64,000 bases of DNA from Pseudomonas fildesensis (GCF_001050345.1 NZ_LFMW01000013.1:124001-188000), one strand, 5' to 3'. Shown: positions 45,677-55,059, numbered from the stretch's first letter. Made by a program: numbers and translations. Notes: generated by a model not told the origin, from the sequence alone.

Positions 45677-46429
45677 CTAACGCGACGCCTTGGCAGCAGG
45701 CGCAGCCGCCTGCTCGCGGATGGCACGCTGAGTATCCAGTACCCGCGCCAATGCCGTTTCGGCCTCGGGGCTTTGCTGCGGCACACGAATCGCCGCCGAC
45801 ACCAGCGTGATCAACTTGGCCATCACTTCGGCATCGGTGGCCGGGCGGCCCAGGCTCATGGAGTTCATCAGCAGGCGCAACTCGGTGCCGGCCATCACAC
45901 CGGAAATCGCCTTGAGCGCAAATTGCAGGCGTACCCCCAGCTCGTTGCGCGGCAAGTCTGGCAGGGCCAGGGCGAAGGCTTCGAAAAAGCGCTGGAACAC
46001 CGGCTGGTAATGCACCTTGAGGTATTCCTGGATAAACGGCGAGGTATCGCTGTAGACCCGACCGAGGAAGCGAATGAACGAGCGCCCTTCCCCGCTGGCC
46101 GGATCACTGCGCTCCAGGCCCATGGCCGGGGCGAACAGCACGCCGAGCAAGGTGTCGCAATCGAGGGGGCCGTCGGACTCGGCTTCACACCGCGCCAGCA
46201 GTTCCAGACGCTGCTCGTTGAGCGGCTCCAGGCGCTGCATCAGTAGGGTTTTCATCAGGGAATCCTTATCCCCGAAGTGGTAGTTCACGGCGGCCAGGTT
46301 CACTTGGGCACGCTCGGTAATCTGCCTTAGCAAAACGGCGTCATAGCCGTATTTGATGAAGAGAGCCTCTGTCGCATCCAGCAATCGAGTCTTGGTAATG
46401 TTTGGAGCGCTGACTTTCTTCGCGACCAT
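45677..46429 (-). CDS. TetR family transcriptional regulator
   Basis: 250 residues. N-terminal TetR HTH at about 12-60: TRLLDATEALFIKYGYDAVLLRQITERAQVNLAAVNYHFGDKDSL. The C-terminal ligand domain has the PsrA-like layout (LGVLFAPAMGLERSDPASGEGRSFIRFLGR and a long helical tail), suggesting a lipophilic or acyl effector, but the ligand is unknown. The ATG at 46429 starts MVAKKVSAPN; the upstream frame to 46513 is AT-rich non-coding DNA. It diverges from the tripartite ABC exporter across 368 bp, so it most likely controls that operon. Confidence 0.88.
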   Translation of the reverse strand: MVAKKVSAPNITKTRLLDATEALFIKYGYDAVLLRQITERAQVNLAAVNYHFGDKDSLMKTLLMQRLEPLNEQRLELLARCEAESDGPLDCDTLLGVLFAPAMGLERSDPASGEGRSFIRFLGRVYSDTSPFIQEYLKVHYQPVFQRFFEAFALALPDLPRNELGVRLQFALKAISGVMAGTELRLLMNSMSLGRPATDAEVMAKLITLVSAAIRVPQQSPEAETALARVLDTQRAIREQAAAPAAKASR

Positions 46430-46797
46430 GGAAGTTCCAATGAGGAAATATTGTTTTAAAAAATAATTTGATTTTTTATACCGGGGCCGCCACTCGAAAG
46501 CAAGTCGTGACACTACGCCATATGATCAAAAGCCTGCATTGGCGGGCTTATGGAGGGTAGTCGAAGGCTTTTTGACAGGCTTGGCACACCCCGAAGGAAA
46601 TCATTTCAAGGCGTAAAACCGCTCTACATCCATGGCTGGCGAAGCGCATTGATCGCGGTTACTATTCAAACGACATTCAAACAATATTTTAAAAACAAGA
46701 AACAAAACCAGTCCGTGACGCGTACCAGGCAGCTCCCGAACTCGTTACAAAGATTTTCCGGGGGCATGACGGCACCGTCGAGACTGCAGGCGTAGTC
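46430..46797. promoter_or_regulatory. Divergent control region between TetR gene and exporter operon
   Basis: 368 bp, AT-rich at both ends, no gene with support (an 81-codon plus-strand frame at 46550-46795 has no recognisable features). AAATATTGTTT at 46446-46456 and its exact inverse AAACAATATTT at 46679-46689, each followed by TTAAAA, are candidate operator half-sites on the two sides. Confidence 0.45.
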
Positions 46798-47505
46798 ATG
46801 ATGACAGAGACCCCCGCGCACCCAGGCTTGATTTCCCTGCAAGGCATCGGCAAAAGCTATCAGCTGGCCGGCCAGCACCTGCCCATTCTCAATGATGTGT
46901 GCCTGTCCATCGCCCGCGGTGACAGCTGCGGCATCCTCGGCGCCTCGGGGTCCGGCAAAAGCACCCTGCTCAATATCCTCGGCTTGCTGGACTTGCCCAA
47001 CGGCGGCCAGTACCACTTTGCCGGCCACGATATTTTCAGCGCCAGCCCCGATGAACTGGCAGCGATCCGCAACCAGCAGATCGGCTTCGTGTTCCAGAGT
47101 TTCAACCTGCTGCCGCGCCTCAGTGCGCTGGACAACGTCGCCCTGCCCCTGAGTTATCGCGGCGTATCGCGCCATGAATCGGTGGAGCAGGCCCTGCGCA
47201 TGCTGGAACAGGTCGGCCTGGCCGAACGCGCCCACCATCGCCCTGCCGATCTGTCCGGCGGTCAACGCCAGCGCGTGGCGATTGCCCGCGCGCTGGTCGG
47301 CAACCCCTCGGTGATTCTCGCCGATGAACCCACCGGCAACCTCGACAGCACCACCGCCCAGGAGATCATGGACCTGCTCCTGGCGCTCAACCGCGAGCAG
47401 CAGGTCACGCTGATCATCGTCACCCACGACTCGCACATCGCCGAACGCCTGGAACGCAAGATCCTGGTGCGCAACGGCGCGGTGCACGAGGCCGGCCATC
47501 CATGA
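46798..47505 (+). CDS. ABC exporter ATPase (MacB/LolD-type)
   Basis: 235 residues. Walker A GASGSGKST (48-56), Q-loop VFQSFNLLPRL (98-108), signature LSGGQRQR (152-159), Walker B VILADEPTGNLD (172-183), H-loop VTHD. This is the LolD/MacB-ATPase subfamily that pairs with FtsX-type permeases. Unlike E. coli MacB, ATPase and permease are separate genes. The ATG at 46798 or the next codon at 46801 could be used; no strong ribosome-binding site is seen. Overlaps the permease gene by 4 bp. Confidence 0.93.
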   Translation: MMTETPAHPGLISLQGIGKSYQLAGQHLPILNDVCLSIARGDSCGILGASGSGKSTLLNILGLLDLPNGGQYHFAGHDIFSASPDELAAIRNQQIGFVFQSFNLLPRLSALDNVALPLSYRGVSRHESVEQALRMLEQVGLAERAHHRPADLSGGQRQRVAIARALVGNPSVILADEPTGNLDSTTAQEIMDLLLALNREQQVTLIIVTHDSHIAERLERKILVRNGAVHEAGHP

Positions 47506-48701
47506 GCCTGCGGGTCGAACAGAGCCTGAGCCAACTGCTGCATGAAGCCTTCGTCAGCCTGCGCACCCTGGGCAAACGCTCGATCCTGGCCTTACTGGGC
47601 ATTGTGATCGGCAGTTCGTCGGTGGTGGCACTGATCAACATCGGGCATAACGCGGCGGTGGATGCGGCGATGATTTTCAAGGACATGGGCACTGACACGC
47701 TGGTCGTGCAGTTCCCGGCCAAGGGTAGCAACAACGTGCCCATGCGCACCCGCCTTGATCTCGACGCCGTGCGCCAAGCCGTGCCGGGCATCGCGCACAT
47801 CGGCGCCCTCACGCTGTTCAGCGGGCCCATCGTATTCCACGGCCGCACCGTCAACGCCAACTTTGTCGGCAGCACTGCGAATATCCAGCACGCCATGCGC
47901 CTGCCCTTGCGCGAGGGACGCTTCCTCTCGCCCTTCGACGCCAATGAGACCTACGGCGTGATCGGCGACCAACTGGCCGAAGCCCTGAGCGCCCCCGGCG
48001 ATCCGTTGCAGCTCGGCGACCGCGTGCGCATCAACGACTACCTGTTTCTGGTGGTAGGCATCCTGCGCGACCAGCCCCGCGCCATGCTGATGCCGGTGCA
48101 GGCCAACGAATCGCTGTTCGTTCCCGCCGACGGCATGCGCCGCATTTATGCCACGCCGCAAATCAGCAACGTGATCATCCGCGCGGCACCCGACCAGGAC
48201 ATGGAACGCATCGCCCGGGAAGCGGCCATCGCCCTGAGTAGCCAGCTGACTGAACACACGGTCGAGATTCAGGTGCCCCAGCAAATGATCGACGGCATGA
48301 CCCGCCAAAGCCGCACCTTCGCCTACCTGCTGCTGGCATTGGGCGCGATTTCCCTGGTGGGCGGCGGCGTCGGAGTGATGAACGTGATGCTGATGAATGT
48401 CTCGGAGCGCCGCCGCGAGATCGGCATTCGCATGGCCCTGGGTGCGCGCCAGCGGGATATCCGCAACCTGTTCCTGCTTGAAGCCGTCACCCTCACTGCC
48501 GTGGGTGCGCTGTGCGGCGCGGTACTCGGCATGACCGCCGCCTGGCTCTATGCGTGGCTGTCGGGCTGGCAGTTTTCCCTGGCCGTCGCCGCCTTGCCTC
48601 TGGGCGTGGGCAGTACCTTGCTGGTGGGCTTGTTCTTTGGCATCTACCCGGCCGTCTCGGCCTCACGGTTGCAGCCGGTGGAGGCCCTGCGTGATGAGTA
48701 A
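47502..48701 (+). CDS. MacB-like ABC permease
   Basis: 399 residues with the MacB/FtsX plan: one transmembrane helix near the N-terminus (RSILALLGIVIGSSSVVALI, about 27-46), a periplasmic MacB_PCD domain (about 55-260), then three C-terminal helices with VMNVMLMNVSERRREIGIRMALGARQRDIRNLFLLEAVTLT and a closing YPAVSASRLQPVEALRDE, which are FtsX hallmarks. Works by mechanotransmission with an HlyD adaptor and TolC. The next gene starts 8 bp before its stop. Confidence 0.93.
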   Translation: MSLRVEQSLSQLLHEAFVSLRTLGKRSILALLGIVIGSSSVVALINIGHNAAVDAAMIFKDMGTDTLVVQFPAKGSNNVPMRTRLDLDAVRQAVPGIAHIGALTLFSGPIVFHGRTVNANFVGSTANIQHAMRLPLREGRFLSPFDANETYGVIGDQLAEALSAPGDPLQLGDRVRINDYLFLVVGILRDQPRAMLMPVQANESLFVPADGMRRIYATPQISNVIIRAAPDQDMERIAREAAIALSSQLTEHTVEIQVPQQMIDGMTRQSRTFAYLLLALGAISLVGGGVGVMNVMLMNVSERRREIGIRMALGARQRDIRNLFLLEAVTLTAVGALCGAVLGMTAAWLYAWLSGWQFSLAVAALPLGVGSTLLVGLFFGIYPAVSASRLQPVEALRDE

Positions 48702-50172
48702 ATGGCTGTGGTTGTTCGTTTTGGTCAGCCTGCACGGCGTGGCCGCCGATGTGCTCATCACGCCGTCAGCGCCCAGCACCACCCGCAGCGGCTATGACCG
48801 CAGCGTGTCGCTGAATGCCCAGGTCACCACACTGACCCTGGGCGACGCGGTGTACCTGGGCCTGCGTAACAACCCGGCGATTCGCAGCGCCTACCTGCAG
48901 CGGGTCGCGCAGAAGTTCGACCTGCGGGTCGCCGAAGACGTGTTCAACCCCAAGCTCACGCTCAACAGTTACTACCGCAGCACCCGCGGTTCCCAGGACA
49001 ACGCACGCAACGCCAATCTCGCGCCGTCCACCAGCCTGCTCGGCGAGTACGGTACCCGCTTGAGCATGGCCTGGACCCAGCAACTGAACAACGCCGATCG
49101 CGCCGGCCGCTACCGCAGCGACGGCCTCGACCTGGCAATCATCCAGCCACTGATGCGCGGCGCCGGTTGGGACGCCACCACCGCGCCGCTGCGCCTGTCG
49201 CGCCTGTCGGAGCAGGCCAACCGCCTGAACCTCAAGGCCACCGTGGCGCAAACCATCAGCCAGATCATCGCCACCTACCGCGAACTGCTACGCGCCCAGG
49301 AACAACTAAGCATCGTGCAGGATGCCCTCAAGCGCTCCGGCACCCTGCTGGAGGTGAACAGGGCGTTGATCAGCGCCGGGCGCATGGCCGAGTTCGAAAT
49401 CGTGCAGACCGAAGCCGATATCGCCACCCAGCAACTCGGCGTGGAAGAAGCGCAAAACCAACTCGACACCAACCGCCTGGCGTTGCTGCGCCTGCTGGCG
49501 CTGGACCTGTCGACACCGATTCGCGCCACCGAAGCCCTGGAGGCCAAACCCATGCAGATCGACAAGCGCCAGGCCTTCAACCTGGCGCAGAACCAGCAGC
49601 CGGAATACCTTGCCGCCCTGCTCGGCAGCCAGCAGGCCGACCTCAACCTGGTGATCGCCAAGGACTCCGGGCGCTGGCAAGTCGACTTGGTGGCCGGCGC
49701 GAATCAGATACGCGACGCCTACAACAACGATGCCGGCAACAGCAACAACCGCAGCTGGGACAGCTACGCCGGGGTACAGGTGCAGATCCCCATCGGCGAC
49801 ATCAGCACGCGCCAGGCCGAAGTGCGCGCGCGGGTGAATGTCGAGGATCAGGAGATCCGCATCACCGATGCACGTCAGGCGCTGGAGCGCAGCGTCAACG
49901 ATGTGGTGCGCGACCTCGGCACCCGCTGGCGCCAATATGAAATCGCCCAGCGCGCCGTGGCGCTGTCGCGGCGCAAGATCGAAATCGAACGGGAAAAACT
50001 CAGCGCTGGGCGCTCCACCAACTTCCAGGTGCTGAGCTTCGAGGCCGACCTGCGCAACGCCGAAAACGCGCAGCTCAACGCACTGATCGCCTATTTGAAC
50101 GCCCAGACCCAGCTCGATCTGACCCTGGGCATGACGCTGGAAAGCTGGGAAATCGCCCTCAATGACTATTAA
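48694..50172 (+). CDS. TolC family outer-membrane efflux protein
   Basis: 492 residues. Signal peptide at about 1-18 (MSKWLWLFVLVSLHGVAA). Two OEP repeats follow, built from long helices and beta segments: LTLGDAVYLGLRNNPAIRSAY at about 48-68 is the standard opening helix, and LSAGRSTNFQVLSFEADLRNAENAQLNALIAYLNAQTQLDLTLGMTL closes the second repeat. The ATG at 48694 lies inside the permease end; the frame from 48550 is an overlap artefact. Adaptor gene follows with an 11-bp overlap. Confidence 0.93.
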   Translation: MSKWLWLFVLVSLHGVAADVLITPSAPSTTRSGYDRSVSLNAQVTTLTLGDAVYLGLRNNPAIRSAYLQRVAQKFDLRVAEDVFNPKLTLNSYYRSTRGSQDNARNANLAPSTSLLGEYGTRLSMAWTQQLNNADRAGRYRSDGLDLAIIQPLMRGAGWDATTAPLRLSRLSEQANRLNLKATVAQTISQIIATYRELLRAQEQLSIVQDALKRSGTLLEVNRALISAGRMAEFEIVQTEADIATQQLGVEEAQNQLDTNRLALLRLLALDLSTPIRATEALEAKPMQIDKRQAFNLAQNQQPEYLAALLGSQQADLNLVIAKDSGRWQVDLVAGANQIRDAYNNDAGNSNNRSWDSYAGVQVQIPIGDISTRQAEVRARVNVEDQEIRITDARQALERSVNDVVRDLGTRWRQYEIAQRAVALSRRKIEIEREKLSAGRSTNFQVLSFEADLRNAENAQLNALIAYLNAQTQLDLTLGMTLESWEIALNDY

Positions 50173-51409
50173 TCGAAAACGCCTGCTGGCGGCTGTGTTG
50201 ATCGTGCTGCTGGCCTGTGCGGGGCTGGCCCTGCGCAACCCCGCCTCAGACCCGGCCACCGCCACCGAGCAATGGCTGGCGGTAAAGCCTGATCCGCTGG
50301 TGCACCAGATCGGCCTGGTGGGCAAGATCGAGCCCGACACCACGCTCATCCTCACCGCGCCCTTCGACGGCAATGTGCAAGCCAACCTGGTTGAGCAAGG
50401 CCAGCGGGTCGCCGCCGGCCAGGTGCTGCTGCGCATGGACCCGGCCACCCTCGAAGTGCAGCTGCGCGACGCCCTCTCCGCCCAGCTCAAGGCCCGGCGC
50501 ACGGTGCAGGAAATGCAGGACTGGGACAGCAGCCCCACCGTCAGCCGCGCCCGCCGCAGCCTGCGCACTACAGAAATGACCGCCGGCAACACCCAACGCA
50601 AACTCACCGAAAGCGAAAACCTGTTCCAGCGCGGCATCATCCCCCGCAACGAGTTGGACGACCTTAAACAACAGAGCCAGCAGCAACAGCTCGACCTGGC
50701 CGCCGCGCGCAGTGAACTGCAGCAGGCACTGGATCAGGGCAAGGGCGAATACCGGCAGATCGCCGAGATGGAATTGACCAATGCCACGGTGAAATACGAC
50801 GCCCTGCGCACGCTGCTTGAAGGCAAGGAGGTCAAGGCGCCGTTCTCCGGCATCGTGGTGCCTGCGCCGGGCAATAACGCGCCACAGGCAGGTGGCAGCA
50901 ACAACGCGCCGGTGCAGGCCGGCAGCAAGGTCAGTCAAGGGCAGGTGCTGTTCGGCCTGGCCAATATCGAACGGCTTAAAATCGTCGCCAGGGTTTCCGA
51001 GCTGGACATCAACCAGCTGCACCAGGGCCAGGCGGTGGAAGTGCTCGGTGACGGGTTTGACGGCGAGCGGCTGAGCGGGTCGGTGAGTGTGGTCAGCGGG
51101 TTGGCGATCGCCAGCGACAGCCAGGGTAGTGCGCAGTTTCCGGTAACGCTGTCGATTCCCAAGCTGACGCCTGAGCAATTGCAACGGGTGCGGTTGGGGA
51201 TGAGTGCGCGGTTGACGATTGTGACTTACAACAATGAGCAGGCGATGGTGATTCCGGGCCAGGCGATCCAGCCGGACATGACGGTCGAGTATCGGGCGGC
51301 GATGGATGGCCCGGTGGAGCGGGTAAAAGTGACCACCGGGCAATCGACGCCGCAGGGAGTTGAAGTGTTCGGCCTGAAACCCGGTTTTGTGAAAGCGCCC
51401 CTTCCCTGA
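50162..51409 (+). CDS. HlyD/MacA-type periplasmic adaptor
   Basis: 415 residues. N-terminal membrane anchor (about 7-22, LAAVLIVLLACAGLAL), a lipoyl/barrel-sandwich half DGNVQANLVEQGQRVAAGQVLLRMDPATLEVQL (about 72-104), a coiled-coil hairpin (about 105-225, rich in Gln, Glu and Arg), the second lipoyl half VKAPFSGIVVPAPG, and a beta-barrel domain with VSELDINQLHQGQAVEVLGDGF. Completes a four-gene tripartite exporter (ATPase, permease, TolC, adaptor); all four genes overlap. Substrate unknown; no biosynthetic gene cluster is visible in the window. Confidence 0.92.
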   Translation: MTINRKRLLAAVLIVLLACAGLALRNPASDPATATEQWLAVKPDPLVHQIGLVGKIEPDTTLILTAPFDGNVQANLVEQGQRVAAGQVLLRMDPATLEVQLRDALSAQLKARRTVQEMQDWDSSPTVSRARRSLRTTEMTAGNTQRKLTESENLFQRGIIPRNELDDLKQQSQQQQLDLAAARSELQQALDQGKGEYRQIAEMELTNATVKYDALRTLLEGKEVKAPFSGIVVPAPGNNAPQAGGSNNAPVQAGSKVSQGQVLFGLANIERLKIVARVSELDINQLHQGQAVEVLGDGFDGERLSGSVSVVSGLAIASDSQGSAQFPVTLSIPKLTPEQLQRVRLGMSARLTIVTYNNEQAMVIPGQAIQPDMTVEYRAAMDGPVERVKVTTGQSTPQGVEVFGLKPGFVKAPLP

Positions 51410-51423
51410 TCGTTCCCACGCGC

Positions 51424-51540
51424 TTGATCGTTCCCACGCTCCGCGTGGGAATGCAGGTTGTGACGCTCTGCGTCACGGTTTTAAGAGCGGACGCAGAGCG
51501 TCCAGGGCGGCATTCCCACGCGGAGCGTGGGAACGATCAA
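51424..51540. repeat. Nested inverted repeat after the exporter operon
   Basis: Perfect 31-bp arms (51424-51454 and 51510-51540; core TTCCCACGCTCCGCGTGGGAA). Between them, TGACGC-TCT-GCGTCA and GGACGC-AGA-GCGTCC are themselves palindromes and also complementary to each other. A partial extra copy (TGATCGTTCCCACGC) precedes the left arm at 51407. It separates the converging exporter and FAD-oxidoreductase genes, and ends just before the latter's stop codon. Confidence 0.85.
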
Positions 51541-52935
51541 TTAGATGTGTGTGAGCTTGGCGGCCAGCGCTTTGGCTTGAATCGCCACATCAGTGACCGC
51601 CGTACTCTCCCACCACATCCCCCGCAACGGCGGGCCCATGGCGAACAGTCGCTGGCTGACCTGGCCGTGAGCATCCAGCACCGCCCCTGACACATCCGCC
51701 GCAATCCCCAACGCCAACGGCCCAGGCTGGATCAACCCACGCTTGAGCAACTGCTGCGGCAACGGCCGGGCCACGCGCCGCCAGTCGTATTCGATGCCGC
51801 TGGAGTTGATCAACGCCGCGCCTGAAACCTCGCTGATCGCGTGCTCGCCACGGTGACGCAAGCGGATGCTGACCCCGCTCAACGAACGCTCCAGTCCCTT
51901 GAACGAAGCTGCCCGAATCCGCAACCGCCCCTCTTCATACAGCCGCGCCACCAACTGCGCACTCAACGGCGGCGAGCGGTGGTGATGGCTTTCCCACCAC
52001 GGCCGTACATGCCGCACAAACTGGCGCTTCTCACGCTCGCTGGCCTGGCTCCACAACCGGCCGATATGCGCGCGTACGGTGTCCAGCGGCGCCTGCCAAT
52101 CGATGCCCTGCGCCAGCGCAAGCCGGCATTGGCGACGCACCTCACACAGCAATTGCCGAGGGCTGCGCAGGCTGTGGTCCGCGGCGAGAAAATCCGCCCA
52201 GCTCGGCGGTTGCCGCCGTACATGGGGCAGCAGGCCGTGACGTGAAAAAACTTCGATGGGCCCGCGATGCCCGGCCTGTTCCAGAGACACCACGGCATCG
52301 ACCATGGTCAGCCCTGAACCGATGATCAGCACCGTCGACTGCGGGTCGAGTTGAGTCATGGCCTGCACGTCCCAGGGGTCCACAGCGGCGGCGTTCAAAC
52401 CGCTGGATTCGGTTTGCGGCGTGCGCGCCGCCGGGAACATGCCCGTGGCCAATACCGCATGGGTACCGCGCAGTTGCTGGCCGTTATCGAGGGTCAGCAG
52501 GGTCGAGTCTGCATCGACTTGCAGGTCGACCCCTTCCGCGCGCACATGCTCAACGGTAGATGCGGATAGCGCCTTGGCTTCAGCCAACCGCTGCTGTGCG
52601 TACAACCCGAAAATCCCGCGTGGCGGGAACAGTTCGCTGATGGGCACGTGCTGCTGGTTCGACTGCGGCCAACCCCCGGCGCCGATGTAGTCGGTGAGCC
52701 ATTGGGTCAGGTCGTCGGCATTGTCCGGGTCGACGCTCATGCGCGCCGCATTGCCGTTCAAGGTGTGGCCCAGTTCGACAGCGCTATAGGCCTCGCCACG
52801 GCCGAGTTCCGAGCGCGGCTCTATCACCAGGATGCGCCGCTGGCCAGGCAGGCGCAGCAGTTGCACGGCCAGCATCGTGCCGCTCAGGCCGCCGCCGATG
52901 ATCAGCACATCAGCGTTGCGGATGGATTCAGTCAT
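51541..52935 (-). CDS. FAD/NAD(P)-binding protein
   Basis: 464 residues. N-terminal dinucleotide-binding GGGLSGTMLA (about 14-23) after DVLIIG, acidic strand end LVIEPRSELGRGEAYS, then a second nucleotide-binding region VLIIGSGLTMVDAVVSL at about 203-219, and LATGMFPAAR. This is the pattern of FAD-NAD(P)-binding proteins (PF13454-type) similar to hydroxyacylglutathione- or N-hydroxylase-like oxidoreductases, without a clear substrate. It is the last gene of the minus-strand cluster, 12 bp after the ABC ATPase gene, so it probably acts on the imported compound or supplies reducing power (inference). Confidence 0.8.
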   Translation of the reverse strand: MTESIRNADVLIIGGGLSGTMLAVQLLRLPGQRRILVIEPRSELGRGEAYSAVELGHTLNGNAARMSVDPDNADDLTQWLTDYIGAGGWPQSNQQHVPISELFPPRGIFGLYAQQRLAEAKALSASTVEHVRAEGVDLQVDADSTLLTLDNGQQLRGTHAVLATGMFPAARTPQTESSGLNAAAVDPWDVQAMTQLDPQSTVLIIGSGLTMVDAVVSLEQAGHRGPIEVFSRHGLLPHVRRQPPSWADFLAADHSLRSPRQLLCEVRRQCRLALAQGIDWQAPLDTVRAHIGRLWSQASEREKRQFVRHVRPWWESHHHRSPPLSAQLVARLYEEGRLRIRAASFKGLERSLSGVSIRLRHRGEHAISEVSGAALINSSGIEYDWRRVARPLPQQLLKRGLIQPGPLALGIAADVSGAVLDAHGQVSQRLFAMGPPLRGMWWESTAVTDVAIQAKALAAKLTHI

Positions 52936-52947
52936 GCAGATTCGCCC

Positions 52948-53715
52948 TTACTGTTTACCCAGATAAATGTCATGCAAATCACCCCGCGCCAGCAACTCGG
53001 CGGCGCTGCCGCTCAGGACCACCCGCCCAGTATCCAGCACGTAGCCTTGGGACGCATAGTTGAGCGCGACGTTGATGTTCTGCTCGGCGATCAGGAAGCT
53101 CACCTGCTGCTCGCGGTTGAGCTGCGCGATGATCTGGAAAATCTCCTGCACGATCATAGGCGCCAAACCCATCGACGGCTCGTCGAGCAGTACCAAAGTA
53201 GGACGTGTCATCAACGCCCGGCCGATGGCGACCATTTGCTGCTCGCCACCGGAGGTGAGCCCGGCGCGGGTGTGGCGCTTGGTCTTGAGCCTTGGGAACC
53301 AGGCGTAGAGGCGTTCCAGGTCGTGTTCCATGTCCTTGCGGCTCAGGCGCCGCACAAAGCCGCCGCTGCGCAGGTTGTCTTCCACCGTGAGTTGGCCGAA
53401 CACATGCCGACCTTCCAGCACATGCACCATGCCCTGGCGCACGCGCTGGCTGGGGTCAATGCTGGCCAGGTCGCGACCGGCGTATTCGATCACGCCACGG
53501 CTGACCTCGGCGCGTTCGGCGCGCAACAGCCCGGAGATCGCCTTGAGCGTGGTGCTCTTGCCCGCGCCATTCGCGCCCAACAAGGCGACGATGGCGCCCT
53601 TGGGCACGCTCAGTGACACCCCGGCCACCGCGAGGATCGCGCCGTCGTAGATCACTTCGATGTCGTTGACGGTTAACAGCGACGGGGTGGCCGATTCAGC
53701 GGCGGGCTGGCTCAT
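52948..53715 (-). CDS. ABC importer ATPase, LivF-like
   Basis: 255 residues. Walker A GANGAGKST (about 42-50), signature LTSGGEQQMVAIG, Walker B LVLLDEPSMGLAP, which together mark the LivF subfamily of branched-chain amino acid-type (HAAT) importers. N-terminus SLLTVNDIEVIYDGAILAVAGVSL. Starts 3 bp after the substrate-binding gene. One of two ATPases of the importer encoded here. Confidence 0.93.
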   Translation of the reverse strand: MSQPAAESATPSLLTVNDIEVIYDGAILAVAGVSLSVPKGAIVALLGANGAGKSTTLKAISGLLRAERAEVSRGVIEYAGRDLASIDPSQRVRQGMVHVLEGRHVFGQLTVEDNLRSGGFVRRLSRKDMEHDLERLYAWFPRLKTKRHTRAGLTSGGEQQMVAIGRALMTRPTLVLLDEPSMGLAPMIVQEIFQIIAQLNREQQVSFLIAEQNINVALNYASQGYVLDTGRVVLSGSAAELLARGDLHDIYLGKQ

Positions 53716-53718
53716 GGT

Positions 53719-55059
53719 TTATTCATCCCCGGTGCAGGTGCGTGGCGTCAGGCCTTTTTCCTTGGCGAAGGCGGCGGATTTTTCGTCGATCAGCGGGCGC
53801 AACAGCGCGCGGTCGGCGGCGATCCAGTCGCTGATCAACGCCCAGTTGGCGCCGTCCCACTGCTGCACCCGTGCCGAGCCGCCGCCTTCGTGGTCGCGGC
53901 ACGACAGCTTGAGGTTTTGCATCAGGCCCAGGTAGCCCATGCCCTTGAGGCGTGCGTCGTCGATGTTCAGGTGTTCCAGTCCCCAGCGGCCTTCCTCGCC
54001 GTTGAGCGGGCGCTTGCCGAACCTGGCCTGGCCGGTGCGAATCGCTTCCACCGCCACGGCGGCGTTCACCAGGCCGGAGTTGTAGTAGACGCTGCCGAAG
54101 TTTTTCAGGTCCTTGAGGTCGCTGTGGCCCTTGTCGAGCACGTACTGTTTGAGGCGTTTGTGGATCTCGAAGTCGGCACCCGCCGGGTAAGGCGTGAGCG
54201 CCAGGTAGCCCTTGGCGGAAGCGCCTGCGGGCAATACGTCTTCGCTGGAACTGGCCCAGATATCGCCGATGATATGGTCCACCGGGAAGCCGAAGCGCGC
54301 GGCGGTTTTTACCGCGACCGGTGTGGACACGCCCCAGGTACGCAGGAACACCCAGTCGGGGTTGGCCTGGCGCACCTGGCGCCATTGCGCCGATTGCTCA
54401 TTACCTGGATCGGCCACCGGAATCTGGATATTTTCAAAGCCGTATTTCTCCGCCAGCAGTTTCAGCGGGCCGAGGGTTTCGCGACCGTAGGCCGAGTCGT
54501 GGTAGACCGTGGCGATCTTCTTGCCCTTGAGTTTGTCGAAGCCGCCTTCGCGCTGGGCGATGTAGTTCACCAGGGTCGAGGCCTCGCTGTAGAAGGTCAG
54601 CATCACCGGGAAGTTGTACGGGAACACCGTGCCGTCAGTGGCTTCGGTGCGGCCGTAGCCGAGGGTGATCAGCGGGATCTTGTCCACTTCCGCCCGCTCG
54701 CTCAGGGCATACGCAGCAGGCGCGCCGTTGGGCTGATACACCGCAACCGGCGCGCCATCCAGGCCATTCTTGAAGCGCTCGTAGCACTCGATGCCCTTTT
54801 CCGCCGTCCACTCGGTCTCGCATTCCTGCCACACCAGTTTGACGCCGTTGATGCCGCCCTCGACCTCGTTGATATACCGCAGGTAGTCGATCATCCCGGC
54901 CCACACCTGCACGCCGCTGGACGCGTAGGCGCCAACACGATAGGTCGCCAAGGGAATGAATTGCTGGTCGGGCGAGGCCATTGCCTGGGGCACAGCACCG
55001 GCCAGGGTAGCCAGCGCGAAGGCGGCGCCGGCCAGGGAACGTTTCAAGGATGCACGCAT
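53719..55059 (-). CDS. ABC importer substrate-binding protein (HAAT family)
   Basis: 446 residues. Signal peptide at about 1-28 (LAGAAFALATLAGAVPQAMA). Type I periplasmic binding fold (Peripla_BP_6-like): YRVGAYASSGVQVWAGMIDYLRYINEVEGGINGVKLVWQE, VYQPNGAPAAYALSERAEVDKIPLI, and KGKKIATVYHDSAYGRETLGPL. Two Cys appear in ECETEW and ECYERF. It is longer than LivJ (about 370), with a C-terminal extension. The ligand is probably not an amino acid, given the oxidative neighbours; that is inference from context. Confidence 0.9.
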   Translation of the reverse strand: MRASLKRSLAGAAFALATLAGAVPQAMASPDQQFIPLATYRVGAYASSGVQVWAGMIDYLRYINEVEGGINGVKLVWQECETEWTAEKGIECYERFKNGLDGAPVAVYQPNGAPAAYALSERAEVDKIPLITLGYGRTEATDGTVFPYNFPVMLTFYSEASTLVNYIAQREGGFDKLKGKKIATVYHDSAYGRETLGPLKLLAEKYGFENIQIPVADPGNEQSAQWRQVRQANPDWVFLRTWGVSTPVAVKTAARFGFPVDHIIGDIWASSSEDVLPAGASAKGYLALTPYPAGADFEIHKRLKQYVLDKGHSDLKDLKNFGSVYYNSGLVNAAVAVEAIRTGQARFGKRPLNGEEGRWGLEHLNIDDARLKGMGYLGLMQNLKLSCRDHEGGGSARVQQWDGANWALISDWIAADRALLRPLIDEKSAAFAKEKGLTPRTCTGDE

